This document shows, piece after piece, positions 17,743 to 26,144 of a stretch of DNA of 64,000 nt (its first letter is position 1; every line of letters starts with the position of its first letter). The position numbers and the translations under genes are program-made. The DNA is from Kaustia mangrovi. Its GTDB lineage: Bacteria; Pseudomonadota; Alphaproteobacteria; Rhizobiales; Im1. Under the pieces are notes generated by a model. It ran no database searches. It was not told the DNA's origin and saw nothing but the letters and a program-made list of their open reading frames with translations. The stretch spans positions 1,674,001 to 1,738,000 of the forward strand of contig NZ_CP058214.1 in the NCBI RefSeq assembly GCF_015482775.1. The letters run 5' to 3'.

Positions 17743-19056
17743 TCATGCCGTCTTCGCGGCTTCCCACCTGTCGCGCAGGCGGTAGTACCGGACGAGCCCC
17801 TCGAGCACCGGCCGGTAGAAACCGTGGAACCTGATCGGCTGCACGGATGTCACGGGGAAGGGCAGCTCTTCGGCCGGCGTCCCGCTTGCAAGATCGGCCA
17901 GGATGCGCCCCATCTGCGTCGTCATCGCCACGCCGCGGCCATTGAAGCCGAGCGCGGCATAGACCCCGGGCGCCAGCGCATTGAGATGCGGCAGATGGTC
18001 CGCGGTGACCGCGACGCGGCCCGACCAGACATACTCCATCTCGACATCGCCAAGCTGGGGGAACATTTCCTCGATCCAGCCCTTGAGGGTCCGGCCGTCC
18101 TCGAAGGTTGGCCGGTCGGTGAAGGGCGAGCGCCCGCCCATCAGCAGGCGGCCGTGGGAATCGAGGCGGAAATAGCGCAGGAGCCGGCGCGAGTCGGAAA
18201 CCACATGCCCTTCCGGCAGGACCGTCCGGCGCAGGTTTTCCGACAGCGGCACGGTGGCGATCTGGAAGCTGTAGACGGGAATGACCGAGCGCTCGAGCCC
18301 CGGCCAGAGGGCGTCCGTATAACCATTGGTGGCGAGGATGACGGTCGCCGCCGTGACCGATCCCCCGGGGGTCTCCACGCGCCAGCCCTTGGCGGACCGG
18401 GAAAGCTTGGTCGCGGGCGTCGCGGCGAAGATGCGCGCGCCGTTGCCGGCGGCCACGCGCGCCAGCTCGCGGGCATAGCTCAGCGGTTGCAGGCCGCCGC
18501 CTCGCGGATCGGCCCAGCCGCCGACATAGCCCTTGCCGCCGATGAGCCGCGTGGCCTCCGCCCCGTCGAGCGCGCGGGCGGCGACGCCGCGCGCCTGCCA
18601 TTGCCGGGCACGCCGCGTCAGCGTCTCGAGGCTCTTGCGCCCGAAGGCCGCCTGGATCCAGCCCCGGCGGTCGGCCTCGCAGTCGAGCCCGTAACGTGCG
18701 ACGATGTCGAACACGACATCGGGCGCCTCGCCCGCCGCCTTGGCCATGCGCCCGCCGAGATCGGCGCCGAACATGGCCTCCAGTTCGTCCGGATCGTATT
18801 TGAGCCCCGGAATGACCTGTCCGCCATTGCGGCCCGAGGCGCCCCAGCCGGGTTCGGCCGCCTCGATGACGGCCACATCGATACCGCGTTCACTGAGGTG
18901 AAGGGCCGTGGACAGTCCCGTAAACCCGCCACCGACCACCGCGACCTCGGTCGCGATATCGTCCTCGAGGGCGTCGAAACGCTTCGGCGCGACAGCAGTC
19001 GCGGCCCAGAGCGACCGGGGCAGGGTTGGAGCCTGGAGTTCACGGATTTGCGTCAT
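17743..19056 (-). CDS. FAD-dependent oxidoreductase, gamma-glutamylputrescine oxidase (PuuB/OrdL)-like
   Basis: A 437-residue DAO-family flavoenzyme. The FAD-binding motif GGGFTGLSTALHLSERG lies near residues 41-57, and GWGASGRNGGQV follows about 25 residues later, as in PuuB. The C-terminal GFNGRGVAMTTQMG closes the FAD site. PuuB oxidises gamma-glutamylputrescine, releasing ammonia and hydrogen peroxide. ATG 19056 is chosen because the longer frame would start with TTG. The gene heads the minus-strand operon with the polyamine-type importer, so uptake and oxidation of the same amine is likely. No glutamate-putrescine ligase is present in the window. Confidence 0.85.
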   Translation of the reverse strand: MTQIRELQAPTLPRSLWAATAVAPKRFDALEDDIATEVAVVGGGFTGLSTALHLSERGIDVAVIEAAEPGWGASGRNGGQVIPGLKYDPDELEAMFGADLGGRMAKAAGEAPDVVFDIVARYGLDCEADRRGWIQAAFGRKSLETLTRRARQWQARGVAARALDGAEATRLIGGKGYVGGWADPRGGGLQPLSYARELARVAAGNGARIFAATPATKLSRSAKGWRVETPGGSVTAATVILATNGYTDALWPGLERSVIPVYSFQIATVPLSENLRRTVLPEGHVVSDSRRLLRYFRLDSHGRLLMGGRSPFTDRPTFEDGRTLKGWIEEMFPQLGDVEMEYVWSGRVAVTADHLPHLNALAPGVYAALGFNGRGVAMTTQMGRILADLASGTPAEELPFPVTSVQPIRFHGFYRPVLEGLVRYYRLRDRWEAAKTA

Positions 19057-19072
19057 CGCCAGCGTCGCCCAA

Positions 19073-19131
19073 ATGAAAGCCAACTTCGCTTATATGAAAG
19101 CGTTGTGCTATACTGTTTCATAATAGTGAAA
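19073..19131. promoter_or_regulatory. Divergent promoter/operator region between the PuuB-like and XRE-cupin genes
   Basis: The 95-nt gap is AT-rich and holds the direct repeat ATGAAAGC at 19073-19080 and 19094-19101, and an inverted repeat TTTCA (19116-19120) / TGAAA (19127-19131). TATACT at 19109-19114 is a plausible -10 for the plus-strand regulator gene. Four TGAAA-type half-sites in 60 nt suggest binding by the adjacent XRE-cupin regulator, an inference from position. Confidence 0.6.
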
Positions 19132-19151
19132 TTCGGGAACCGCCGTCAACC

Positions 19152-19769
19152 ATGAGACTGACGCCCCCCTCCCCCATCGCAACGGCCCGGCCGGAGGCCT
19201 CCCAGGACGAGGACCGCGCCCTCGGCCGCGCCATCCGGGACATCCGCCAGGCACGCGGACTGTCGCTGAAGGACGTCGCAGACGGCGCCGGCGTGTCCGT
19301 CGGCCTGCTGAGCCAGATCGAGCGCGGCCTGTCCTCGCCGTCGATCCGCGCCCTGCGCGCGGTCTGCGCGGTGCTGGACGTTCCCGTTCACGCCCTCTTC
19401 GAGAGCCCGGCCGCGGTGATCGAGGAGGACAGCCGGCGCATCGTGCGGGCCGGCGACCGCCGCAGCCTCGACTTCGGCGCCAAGGCGATGGTCAAGGAGC
19501 TTCTGACGCCCGACGAGGAGGGCGCGCTGCAGGTCATGGAGGTGATCCTCGGGCCCGGCGGCGGATCGGGCGAGGAGCCCTACAGCCACGAGGGCGAGGA
19601 AGCCGGCGTCGTGCTGCGCGGGCGCATGGAGCTCTATGTCGACGGCACCACCTACCGCCTTGGCGAGGGCGACGCCTTCCGCTTCGAGAGCACCCTGCCC
19701 CACATGTTCCGCAATGCGGCCCGCTCCACCACCCGCGTCCTGTGGATCGTGACGCCGCCCGTCTATTAG
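19152..19769 (+). CDS. XRE-family regulator with C-terminal cupin domain (PuuR-like)
   Basis: A 205-residue regulator. Residues about 25-80 form an XRE helix-turn-helix (LSLKDVADGAGVSVGLLSQIERG) and the C-terminal half is a cupin with EEPYSHEGEEAGVVLRG and LPHMFRN, carrying the metal-ligand-type histidines and glutamates. This architecture is that of PuuR and its relatives, which repress amine catabolism until the amine or its derivative binds the cupin. It is transcribed away from the PuuB-like/PotDABC-like operon, with shared half-sites in the 95-nt gap. Effector identity is inferred. Confidence 0.88.
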   Translation: MRLTPPSPIATARPEASQDEDRALGRAIRDIRQARGLSLKDVADGAGVSVGLLSQIERGLSSPSIRALRAVCAVLDVPVHALFESPAAVIEEDSRRIVRAGDRRSLDFGAKAMVKELLTPDEEGALQVMEVILGPGGGSGEEPYSHEGEEAGVVLRGRMELYVDGTTYRLGEGDAFRFESTLPHMFRNAARSTTRVLWIVTPPVY

Positions 19770-20183
19770 GGCGCTGTCATATCCGGTTGCCGCCTTGGGC
19801 GCATGGCGGTCTGCGGCCCCGGATCGGGCTGCCATCGGGTGAACGCGCCCGATGGCGGACGATCTCCCGAGGCGATCTATTGGCGGCCAGCCGAATTCCA
19901 GGCTCCCGCCTTTGCGGGAGCGAGCGGCAGGACGCAAGTCAGTCCCGTCCCATAGCTCTCATCCGCGCTTGCCCCTTACCGCTCATCCGCGCTCGCCCCT
20001 TACCGCTCATGCCCGCGCAGGCGGGCATCCATCCGGCGGCGCGTCCATTTGCAACGAACGGCCGCCATGGATTGCCGGGACAAGACCGGCAATGACGACC
20101 GGGGCATAGTTCCGAATCCAGCCCATCGCGCACCAGGGCAATTCGTGATCCCGCCTGTCCGGTGCCGCACCGGCTGCTGCCGT
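19770..20183. repeat. Intergenic region with REP-like palindromes and a 24-bp tandem repeat
   Basis: No gene is credible in these 414 nt. A palindrome GCTCCCGC-cttt-GCGGGAGC lies at 19902-19921 and ATGCCCGC-gcag-GCGGGCAT at 20009-20028. Two adjacent 24-nt units beginning CTCATCCGCGCT lie at 19958-19981 and 19982-20005, differing at one position. GGATTGCCGGGACAAGACC at about 20079-20097 resembles the short dispersed palindromes common in alphaproteobacterial intergenic DNA. The first palindrome recurs almost exactly at 31915-31934. Confidence 0.75.
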
Positions 20184-21131
20184 TCAGGCCGCCATATGCG
20201 CGCCCGACAGCGCGCAGACGAGCTCTATGAACTCGCCCGCCGGTCCGGTGAGCTCGTCGCCCTTGCGGGTGATGATGCCGTAATCCTCAAGCCGCCTGTC
20301 GAGCGGGACGGGCAGCAGGGCCAGAAGGCCGTGCTCGACATATTCGCGCACCACCGAATGGGCGAGCACGGCGATCATGTCGCTCGCCTGCAAGAGCTTC
20401 ATGGTCGCGAAGACGGAGGTCGTCTCGATGACATTGCCGGGCGTGGCGATGTCGTAGCGCCCGAAGATCTCCTCGATATATTGCCGCGTGGGGCTGGTCA
20501 GCGGATGCATGATCCACGGCCAGTCGGCGAGGTCCGCGAGGGTGAGGTGGGCCCGCGACAGGAGCGGATGCCTCGGGCTCACCACCAGATGAAGGGGCTC
20601 CGTCGTCAGCGGCGTGAAGCTGAAGATATTGTGCTGGTGGGCGCTCGTGAACCGGCCGATCACCAGGTCGAGCCGCCTCTCCTCGAGCGCCGCGAGCAGC
20701 CGGTCGCTCGTCTGCGCGACGATCTTGACGGTCAGCCGGGGCCGGCGCTCCTTCAGCCTGAGGATGGCGAGCGACAGCATGTCGGGCGCGGGGTCGACGA
20801 TGGCGCCGATCAGCAGGTTGCCGTAGCCGCCATGCTGGATGTTGGCGAGCTCGTCGACGAAGCGCTCCGTGGCGTTGAGCGTCTGCTGGGCATAGCGGAT
20901 GACGACCCCGCCGAGCTCGGTCGGGCGCATGTCGCGCGGCAGGCGCTCGAAGATCGCGAAGCCGAAGATCTGCTCGACATCCTGCAGGATCTTGCTCGCC
21001 GCGGGCTGCGTCATGCTCATCAGGTCGGCGGCCTGGTGCATGTTGTGGGTGCGCGCGAGCGTATCGAGCAGGACGAGATGCTTGAACTTCAGCCGCTTGG
21101 CGAGGTTTCCCGCCGACAATGCGGTGCTCAT
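20184..21131 (-). CDS. LysR-family regulator, GbpR-like
   Basis: A 315-residue LysR protein. The helix-turn-helix is at about residues 15-75 (NMHQAADLMSMTQPAASKILQDVE), followed by a LysR substrate-binding domain. The N-terminal extension and the LKFKHLVLLDTLARTHN motif resemble GbpR, which controls a sugar-binding-protein gene in Azospirillum and Agrobacterium. GGAG precedes the ATG. It is the last minus-strand gene after the DenD-like gene, with a 77-nt gap that contains the AT-rich TGGTATTAAT, so it may have its own promoter. It probably controls the sugar or sugar-acid operon upstream. Confidence 0.88.
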   Translation of the reverse strand: MSTALSAGNLAKRLKFKHLVLLDTLARTHNMHQAADLMSMTQPAASKILQDVEQIFGFAIFERLPRDMRPTELGGVVIRYAQQTLNATERFVDELANIQHGGYGNLLIGAIVDPAPDMLSLAILRLKERRPRLTVKIVAQTSDRLLAALEERRLDLVIGRFTSAHQHNIFSFTPLTTEPLHLVVSPRHPLLSRAHLTLADLADWPWIMHPLTSPTRQYIEEIFGRYDIATPGNVIETTSVFATMKLLQASDMIAVLAHSVVREYVEHGLLALLPVPLDRRLEDYGIITRKGDELTGPAGEFIELVCALSGAHMAA

Positions 21132-21208
21132 GGACCGTCTCCATCCCGCAATAACAGAATGGAATTAATACCAGATCCGCTTAGCGAAATCGATTATCGC
21201 GACCGGCC

Positions 21209-22210
21209 TTACCCTTGAGCGAGGGCCTTCTGGGCGGGCAGGTCGTCCTCCACGAAGGCGGCGATCATCTCGTCGATGCTGCGGTCGCCGACAAGGCCGA
21301 GCTTGGCCGCCCGGCTCGCCTCCATGCGCGCGGGCCAGTGGTCGACGATGCTCTGGATGTGATCGTCGCGCTGCCACTTGATGCGGTCGACGGCCTCGCG
21401 TCCGCCGGCGCGCTCCAGCCCCTCCACCATCTCGCCGATGGTGACGCTGATCGACGGCAGGAGGATGCGCCGCTCCGCGCCGAGGCGTGCGGAGTTCATG
21501 TTGTGCAGCGTCATCAGGCAATCGATGAGTCGGCGCGGCGAAAGGATCGCCATGCGGCTGCGCGGCTCCACGGGACAGATCGTCTCCACGCCCGACAGCG
21601 GCTCGCGCAGGATGGAGGAGGCGAAGGTCGAGGCCGCCTTGTTCGGCTTGCCCGGGCGCACGACGATGGTCGGCAGGCGAACGGCGCGCCCGTCGACGAT
21701 GCCCCTGCGGCTGTAATCGTTCACCAGAAGCTCGCCGCAGGCCTTCTGCGCCCCGTAGGAGGTGCGCGGGTCGGGCGGTGTCAGGTCGTCGACCAGCACC
21801 GGCGGCTCGCCGCCATAGACCGCGCAGGACGAGGCGAAGACGAGCCGCGGCGGAGCGGAGAGCTTGCGGCAGGCGTCGATCACGGCGCGCGTCCCGTCGA
21901 GATTGACACGCAGGCCCAGATCGAGATCGGCCTCCGCCGCCGCGCTCACCACCGCGGCGAGATGGAACACGCTGCCCGTGCCCTCCGCGATCACGCCCTC
22001 GACGGTGGCGCGGTCGGAGATGTCGCCGGCGACCGCGCGCACGCGGCGGTCGTCGGGCAGCGGCGGAACGGGGTCTGTCTGGTCGAACACCACGATCTCG
22101 GAGATCTCGCGCATCGCCCCGTCGGGGCCTGCGGCCTCCCCGTCCCTCAACAGCCTGTCGACCAGCTTGCGGCCGACGAAGCCGGCGCCTCCGGTAATCA
22201 CAACGCGCAT
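21209..22210 (-). CDS. NAD-dependent epimerase/dehydratase-family dehydrogenase, D-erythronate dehydrogenase (DenD)-like
   Basis: A 333-residue extended SDR. ATG 22210 has GGAGA upstream and begins MRVVITGGAGFVGRKL, placing the Rossmann glycine motif at the N-terminus; the catalytic SSCAVYGG and YGAQKACGE follow. RAVRLPTIVVRPGKPNKAAS is typical of DenD-type proteins. DenD oxidises D-erythronate to 2-keto-D-erythronate. Here the partners are a pentonate-type dehydratase and a sugar-type ABC importer rather than the OtnK/OtnC/OtnI proteins of the erythronate route, so another aldonate or lactone may be the substrate. Confidence 0.83.
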   Translation of the reverse strand: MRVVITGGAGFVGRKLVDRLLRDGEAAGPDGAMREISEIVVFDQTDPVPPLPDDRRVRAVAGDISDRATVEGVIAEGTGSVFHLAAVVSAAAEADLDLGLRVNLDGTRAVIDACRKLSAPPRLVFASSCAVYGGEPPVLVDDLTPPDPRTSYGAQKACGELLVNDYSRRGIVDGRAVRLPTIVVRPGKPNKAASTFASSILREPLSGVETICPVEPRSRMAILSPRRLIDCLMTLHNMNSARLGAERRILLPSISVTIGEMVEGLERAGGREAVDRIKWQRDDHIQSIVDHWPARMEASRAAKLGLVGDRSIDEMIAAFVEDDLPAQKALAQG

Positions 22211-22298
22211 CTGAGCGTCTCCCTGATTGTCTCCGGCCCTCCACGGTCGGGGTCGGCGGCGCAAGACCGATGCCGCCCCCGTGCCGTGGAGCGAGGCC

Positions 22299-24083
22299 TC
22301 AATGGTTGTCCCGCGCGATCCCAAACCGTTCGTCGATGCGCTGATACTTCACCGCATTCTCCAGGACGCCGCCTTCGGCGAGCTGGCCGACATGGTTGCG
22401 ATAGATCTCCTGCCACGGCGTCTGGTTGACGAAGTCCGGCAGCTTGAGCGCCTTGCGCCGCGCCTCGAGCTCCTCTTCGGGGAGCAGGATATCGGCGCTG
22501 CGCCTGTTCAGGTCGATGCGGATCCGGTCGCCGGTCTCCAGGATGGCGAGCCCGCCGCCGACCGCCGCCTCCGGCGAGGCATTCAGGATCGACGGGCTGC
22601 CCGAGGTCCCGCTCTGGCGCCCGTCGCCGATGCAGGGCAGCTCGGAGACGCCCTCGCGGACCAGCGCGTCCGGCGGCAGCATGTTCACCACCTCCGCCGA
22701 GCCCGGATAGCCCACCGGCCCGCAATAGCGAATGACGAGCACGCAGGTCTCGTCGATCCCGAGCTCGGGATCGTTGATGCGGTGGTGGTAATCCTCCGGC
22801 CCGTCGAACACGATGGCGCGCGCCTCGAAGGCGTTCTCGTCGCCCGGACGGCACAGATAGCGCTTGCGGAAATCCTCCGAGATGACCGAGGTCTTCATGA
22901 TCGCGCTGTCGAACAGCGTGCCCTTGAGCACGGCGAATCCGGCCTGCGTCATGAGCGGCTTGTCATAGGAGCGGATGACCTCCGGATCGACGATGCGGGC
23001 ATCGCGGTTGTTCTCCGCGACCGTCCGGCCGGTCACCGTCATGGCGTCCTCGCGGACCTTGCCGTGGCGCATGAGCTCCGCGATCACCGCCGGCAGGCCG
23101 CCGGCCCGGTAGTAGCCCTCCCCGAGGAAGCGCCCGGCGGGCATCATGTCGACGATCAGCGGGATCTGGTAGCCTATGGCGTCCCAGTCGTCATTGGTGA
23201 GCTCGACCCCCATATGGCGCGCGATCGCATTGAGGTGGATCGGGCAGTTGGTCGAGGCGCCGATGGCCGACGCGCAGACGATGGCGTTCTCGAAGGCCTC
23301 GCGCGTCATGATCCCCGACGGCCTCAGATCCTCGTGCACCATCTCCACGATGCGCCGGCCCGTGGCATGGGCCATCTGGCCGCGTTCGCGATAGGGCGCG
23401 GGGATCGCCGCGCAGCCGGGCAGCGACATGCCGAGCGCCTCGGCCATGGCGTTCATGGAGCTCGCCGTGCCCATGGTGTTGCAGTGGCCGACGCTCGGCG
23501 CGGACTCCGACACGAGATCGATGAACTGGTCGTAGGTGATCTCGCCGGCGGCATGGCGGCGGCGGGCCTCCCAGACCACGGTGCCCGAGCCCACGAGCTC
23601 GCCCTCGAAATAGCCGTCGAGCATCGGCCCGCCGGAGAGCACGATGGCCGGGATGTTGACGGTGGCCGCCCCCATCAGCATGGCGGGCGTGGTCTTGTCG
23701 CAGCCCGTGGTCAGCACCACCCCGTCGATCGGGTAGCCGTAGAGCACCTCCACGAGCCCCAGATAGGCGAGATTGCGGTCGAGCGCGGCGGTCGGGCGCT
23801 TGCCGGTCTCCTGGATGGGATGGACCGGGAACTCGAAGGGAATGCCGCCGGCGTCGCGGATGCCGGCGCGGACCCGCTCGGCCAGCTCGATGTGATGGCG
23901 GTTGCACGGCGAGAGGTCGCTGCCCGTCTGCGCGATGCCGATGATCGGCTTGCCGGACTGGAGCTCCTCGCGCGTGAGACCGTAATTGAGGTAGCGCTCC
24001 AGATAGAGCGCGGTCATGCCCGGATTGTCGGGATTGTCCCACCAGGCCTGCGAGCGCAGCCTCGGTTTGCCGTTCTGAGCCAT
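22299..24083 (-). CDS. IlvD/Edd-family sugar-acid dehydratase (pentonate dehydratase type)
   Basis: A 594-residue iron-sulfur dehydratase. Cys60 (SDLSPCN), Cys128 ([10 protein letters not shown]) and Cys201 ([11 protein letters not shown]), with Lys130, align one residue off from the [2Fe-2S] ligands and metal-site lysine of the Rhizobium L-arabinonate dehydratase. The length also suits the pentonate branch rather than true dihydroxy-acid dehydratase. The reaction is dehydration of an aldonate to its 2-keto-3-deoxy derivative. The gene lies between the permease gene and the DenD-like gene on the same strand. L-arabinonate, D-xylonate or a related acid is likely; the exact sugar is open. Confidence 0.88.
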   Translation of the reverse strand: MAQNGKPRLRSQAWWDNPDNPGMTALYLERYLNYGLTREELQSGKPIIGIAQTGSDLSPCNRHHIELAERVRAGIRDAGGIPFEFPVHPIQETGKRPTAALDRNLAYLGLVEVLYGYPIDGVVLTTGCDKTTPAMLMGAATVNIPAIVLSGGPMLDGYFEGELVGSGTVVWEARRRHAAGEITYDQFIDLVSESAPSVGHCNTMGTASSMNAMAEALGMSLPGCAAIPAPYRERGQMAHATGRRIVEMVHEDLRPSGIMTREAFENAIVCASAIGASTNCPIHLNAIARHMGVELTNDDWDAIGYQIPLIVDMMPAGRFLGEGYYRAGGLPAVIAELMRHGKVREDAMTVTGRTVAENNRDARIVDPEVIRSYDKPLMTQAGFAVLKGTLFDSAIMKTSVISEDFRKRYLCRPGDENAFEARAIVFDGPEDYHHRINDPELGIDETCVLVIRYCGPVGYPGSAEVVNMLPPDALVREGVSELPCIGDGRQSGTSGSPSILNASPEAAVGGGLAILETGDRIRIDLNRRSADILLPEEELEARRKALKLPDFVNQTPWQEIYRNHVGQLAEGGVLENAVKYQRIDERFGIARDNH

Positions 24084-24146
24084 AGGACGACGTACTCCAA
24101 CGTTTGCGATCTGGTCAAAAGGAGAGCATGCGGGATCCCGCGAGGG

Positions 24147-25115
24147 TCACTCCTTCACGGCCCCCGTCATGCTCGAAACGTAATGCTCGACGAAGAACGA
24201 GTACAGTATCGCGACCGGAAGCGACCCCATAAGCGCACCCGCCATGAGCGAGCCCCAGTGATAGACGTCGCCCTCCACGAGCTCCGTCACCACCCCGACC
24301 GGGACGGTCTTGTGCTCCGACGAGGAGATGAAGGTCAGCGCGTAGATGAACTCGTTCCAGGACAGGGTAAAGGCGAAGATGCCCGCCGAGATCAGCCCCG
24401 GCACCGCGAGCGGCAGCATGATCTTGATGAGGATCTGCAGGCGCGTCGCCCCGTCGATCAGCGCGCATTCCTCCAGCTCGTAGGGGATGGACCGGAAGTA
24501 GCCCATGAGCAGCCAGGTGCAGAACGGAATGAGGAAGGTCGGATAGGTGAGGATCAGCGCCCAGTTGGAATCGAACACCCCGTAGGCATAGACGAGCGTG
24601 GCCAGCGGAATGAACAGGATGGAGGGCGGCACCAGATAGGCGAGGAAGATGGTCAGCCCCGCCGTGCGCGCGCCCTTGAAGCGCAGCCGCTCGATCGCAT
24701 AGGCCGCGCAGACCGCGCAGAACAGCGACAGGAAGGTCGCCGCGACCGACACCACCATGGTGTTCCACAGCCAGGTCGGATAGCTCGTCTCGAAGAACAG
24801 CTTGTAGACATTGGCAAGCGTCGGATTGGAGACCCAGAAGGGGCTGAAATCCTCGTAATTGTAGAGCTCCTCGTTCGATTTGAACGTGGTGATCGTCATC
24901 CAGTAGAACGGGAAGAGCAGGATGAAGAGGAAGATCGCCAGGGGAATGTAGACGGTCACCACCTTGCGCGGGATGGAGGCGAGATAGTCCATGCCGCCCC
25001 GGGCGCTGCGTTCCTCCTCGCGGGCCTGCCGGCGCCTGGCGAGCCAGCCCTTGGTGACGTCCGCGCCGGTGTCGCGGGACTGTTCGGTCCGGTCTGTCAT
25101 CTGGTTGTCCGCCAT
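24147..25115 (-). CDS. Sugar ABC transporter permease (CUT1, MalG type)
   Basis: A 322-residue permease with a hydrophilic N-terminal tail of about 50 residues, six hydrophobic segments and the EAA loop ECALIDGATRLQILIKIMLPLAVPG. ATG 25115 is chosen because GGAGGAG lies about 10 nt upstream and the preceding permease gene stops at 25121; the longer in-frame reading overlaps that gene. It pairs with the MalF-type permease in a carbohydrate importer of the CUT1 class. The substrate is inferred from the adjacent sugar-acid enzymes. Confidence 0.92.
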   Translation of the reverse strand: MADNQMTDRTEQSRDTGADVTKGWLARRRQAREEERSARGGMDYLASIPRKVVTVYIPLAIFLFILLFPFYWMTITTFKSNEELYNYEDFSPFWVSNPTLANVYKLFFETSYPTWLWNTMVVSVAATFLSLFCAVCAAYAIERLRFKGARTAGLTIFLAYLVPPSILFIPLATLVYAYGVFDSNWALILTYPTFLIPFCTWLLMGYFRSIPYELEECALIDGATRLQILIKIMLPLAVPGLISAGIFAFTLSWNEFIYALTFISSSEHKTVPVGVVTELVEGDVYHWGSLMAGALMGSLPVAILYSFFVEHYVSSMTGAVKE

Positions 25116-25120
25116 GGGTC

Positions 25121-26074
25121 TCAGTCTCCTCCGCCCTGCTGCCAGCGCCGGCGCTGGAGGCCGAAATAGCTGAACATGATCGCCGCGAGCAGGAAGGGGA
25201 TCATCGCCACCGCGATGGCCGCGCCCTCGCCGAGCTGCCCGCCCGGGATCGCCCGCTGGAAGCTCAGGGTCGCCATGAGGTGGGTGGCGTTGAGCGGCCC
25301 GCCGCGGGTCAGGACGTAGATGAGCTGGAAATCGGTGAAGGTGAACAGCACGGAGAAGGTCATCACCACCGCGATGATCGGGGTGAGCATCGGGAAGGTG
25401 ATGAACCGGAAGCGCTGCCACGGGCTCGCCCCGTCGATCACCGCCGCCTCGTAGAGCGATTGCGGGATCGTCTGCAGGCCGGCGAGCAGCGTGATCGCGA
25501 CGAACGGTATGCCGCGCCAGACATTGGCCGCGATGACGCTGGCGCGCGCCATGTCCGGGTCGCCGAGGAAATTGATGTAGTGGTCGATCACGCCGAGCTG
25601 GATCAGCGTCCAGGAGATGATCGAGAACTGGCTGTCATAGATCCACCAGAAGGCGATGGCCGACAGCACCGTCGGCACGATCCAGGGAAGCAGGACGATG
25701 GCCCTGAGAAACGCCTTGAACGGCAGGTGGTTGTTGAGCAGGAGCGCCAGCCACAGCCCCAGCCCGAATTTCACGATGCTCGCCACCACCGTGTAGAGGA
25801 AGGTGTTGAAGACCGACAGCCAGAACACGCTGTCGTCGAACAGGAACTCGTAGTTCTCCAGCCCGATGAAGACGCCGGCGCGGCCGATGCGCGTGTCGGT
25901 CAGGCCGAGCCACACGCCGAGCCCCAGCGGATAGGCGAGCAGCAGGATCAGCACCGTCGCCGCGGGCAGCATGAAGAGCACGCCGAGAAAGGTCCGGTTC
26001 TGGCCGAGCCGCGCCGCAAGCCCGACGCTGTCTGCCTGAGCCCCGGTCCCCTGTGTCGCCGTCTGAAGCGCCAT
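25121..26074 (-). CDS. Sugar ABC transporter permease (CUT1, MalF type)
   Basis: A 317-residue permease. ATG 26074 has GAGG about 7 nt upstream and starts a short cytoplasmic tail before the first hydrophobic segment, FLGVLFMLPAATVLILLL. The coupling loop EAAVIDGASPWQRFRFITFPML is clear. It lies 5 nt upstream of the second permease gene. A hairpin (26091-26125) separates it from the binding-protein gene. Confidence 0.92.
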   Translation of the reverse strand: MALQTATQGTGAQADSVGLAARLGQNRTFLGVLFMLPAATVLILLLAYPLGLGVWLGLTDTRIGRAGVFIGLENYEFLFDDSVFWLSVFNTFLYTVVASIVKFGLGLWLALLLNNHLPFKAFLRAIVLLPWIVPTVLSAIAFWWIYDSQFSIISWTLIQLGVIDHYINFLGDPDMARASVIAANVWRGIPFVAITLLAGLQTIPQSLYEAAVIDGASPWQRFRFITFPMLTPIIAVVMTFSVLFTFTDFQLIYVLTRGGPLNATHLMATLSFQRAIPGGQLGEGAAIAVAMIPFLLAAIMFSYFGLQRRRWQQGGGD

Positions 26075-26090
26075 CGTCCATCCTCGTCTT

Positions 26091-26125
26091 GCCGGCGCGC
26101 CCCGGATTGGGCGGGCCGCGCCGGC
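26091..26125 (-). other. Intercistronic stem-loop between the sugar binding-protein gene and the first permease gene
   Basis: GCCGGCGCG (26091-26099) pairs with CGCGCCGGC (26117-26125) around a 17-nt loop. It lies in the 70-nt gap after the binding-protein stop at 26145 and ends 17 nt before the permease start at 26074, close to the permease ribosome binding site. It has no U-tract. It is one of four such stems behind binding-protein genes in this window. Confidence 0.6.
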
Positions 26126-26144
26126 GTTTGTCCCCGGTCCGGGC

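Noticed and set aside
19958-20005. Tandem repeat considered as a CRISPR remnant
   Set aside because: The two units are directly adjacent with no spacer, and no cas gene is present.
22227-25169. A 980-codon open frame opposite the dehydratase and permease genes
   Set aside because: It crosses three real genes on the other strand and shows only low-complexity charged residues, as expected from codon-position GC bias.
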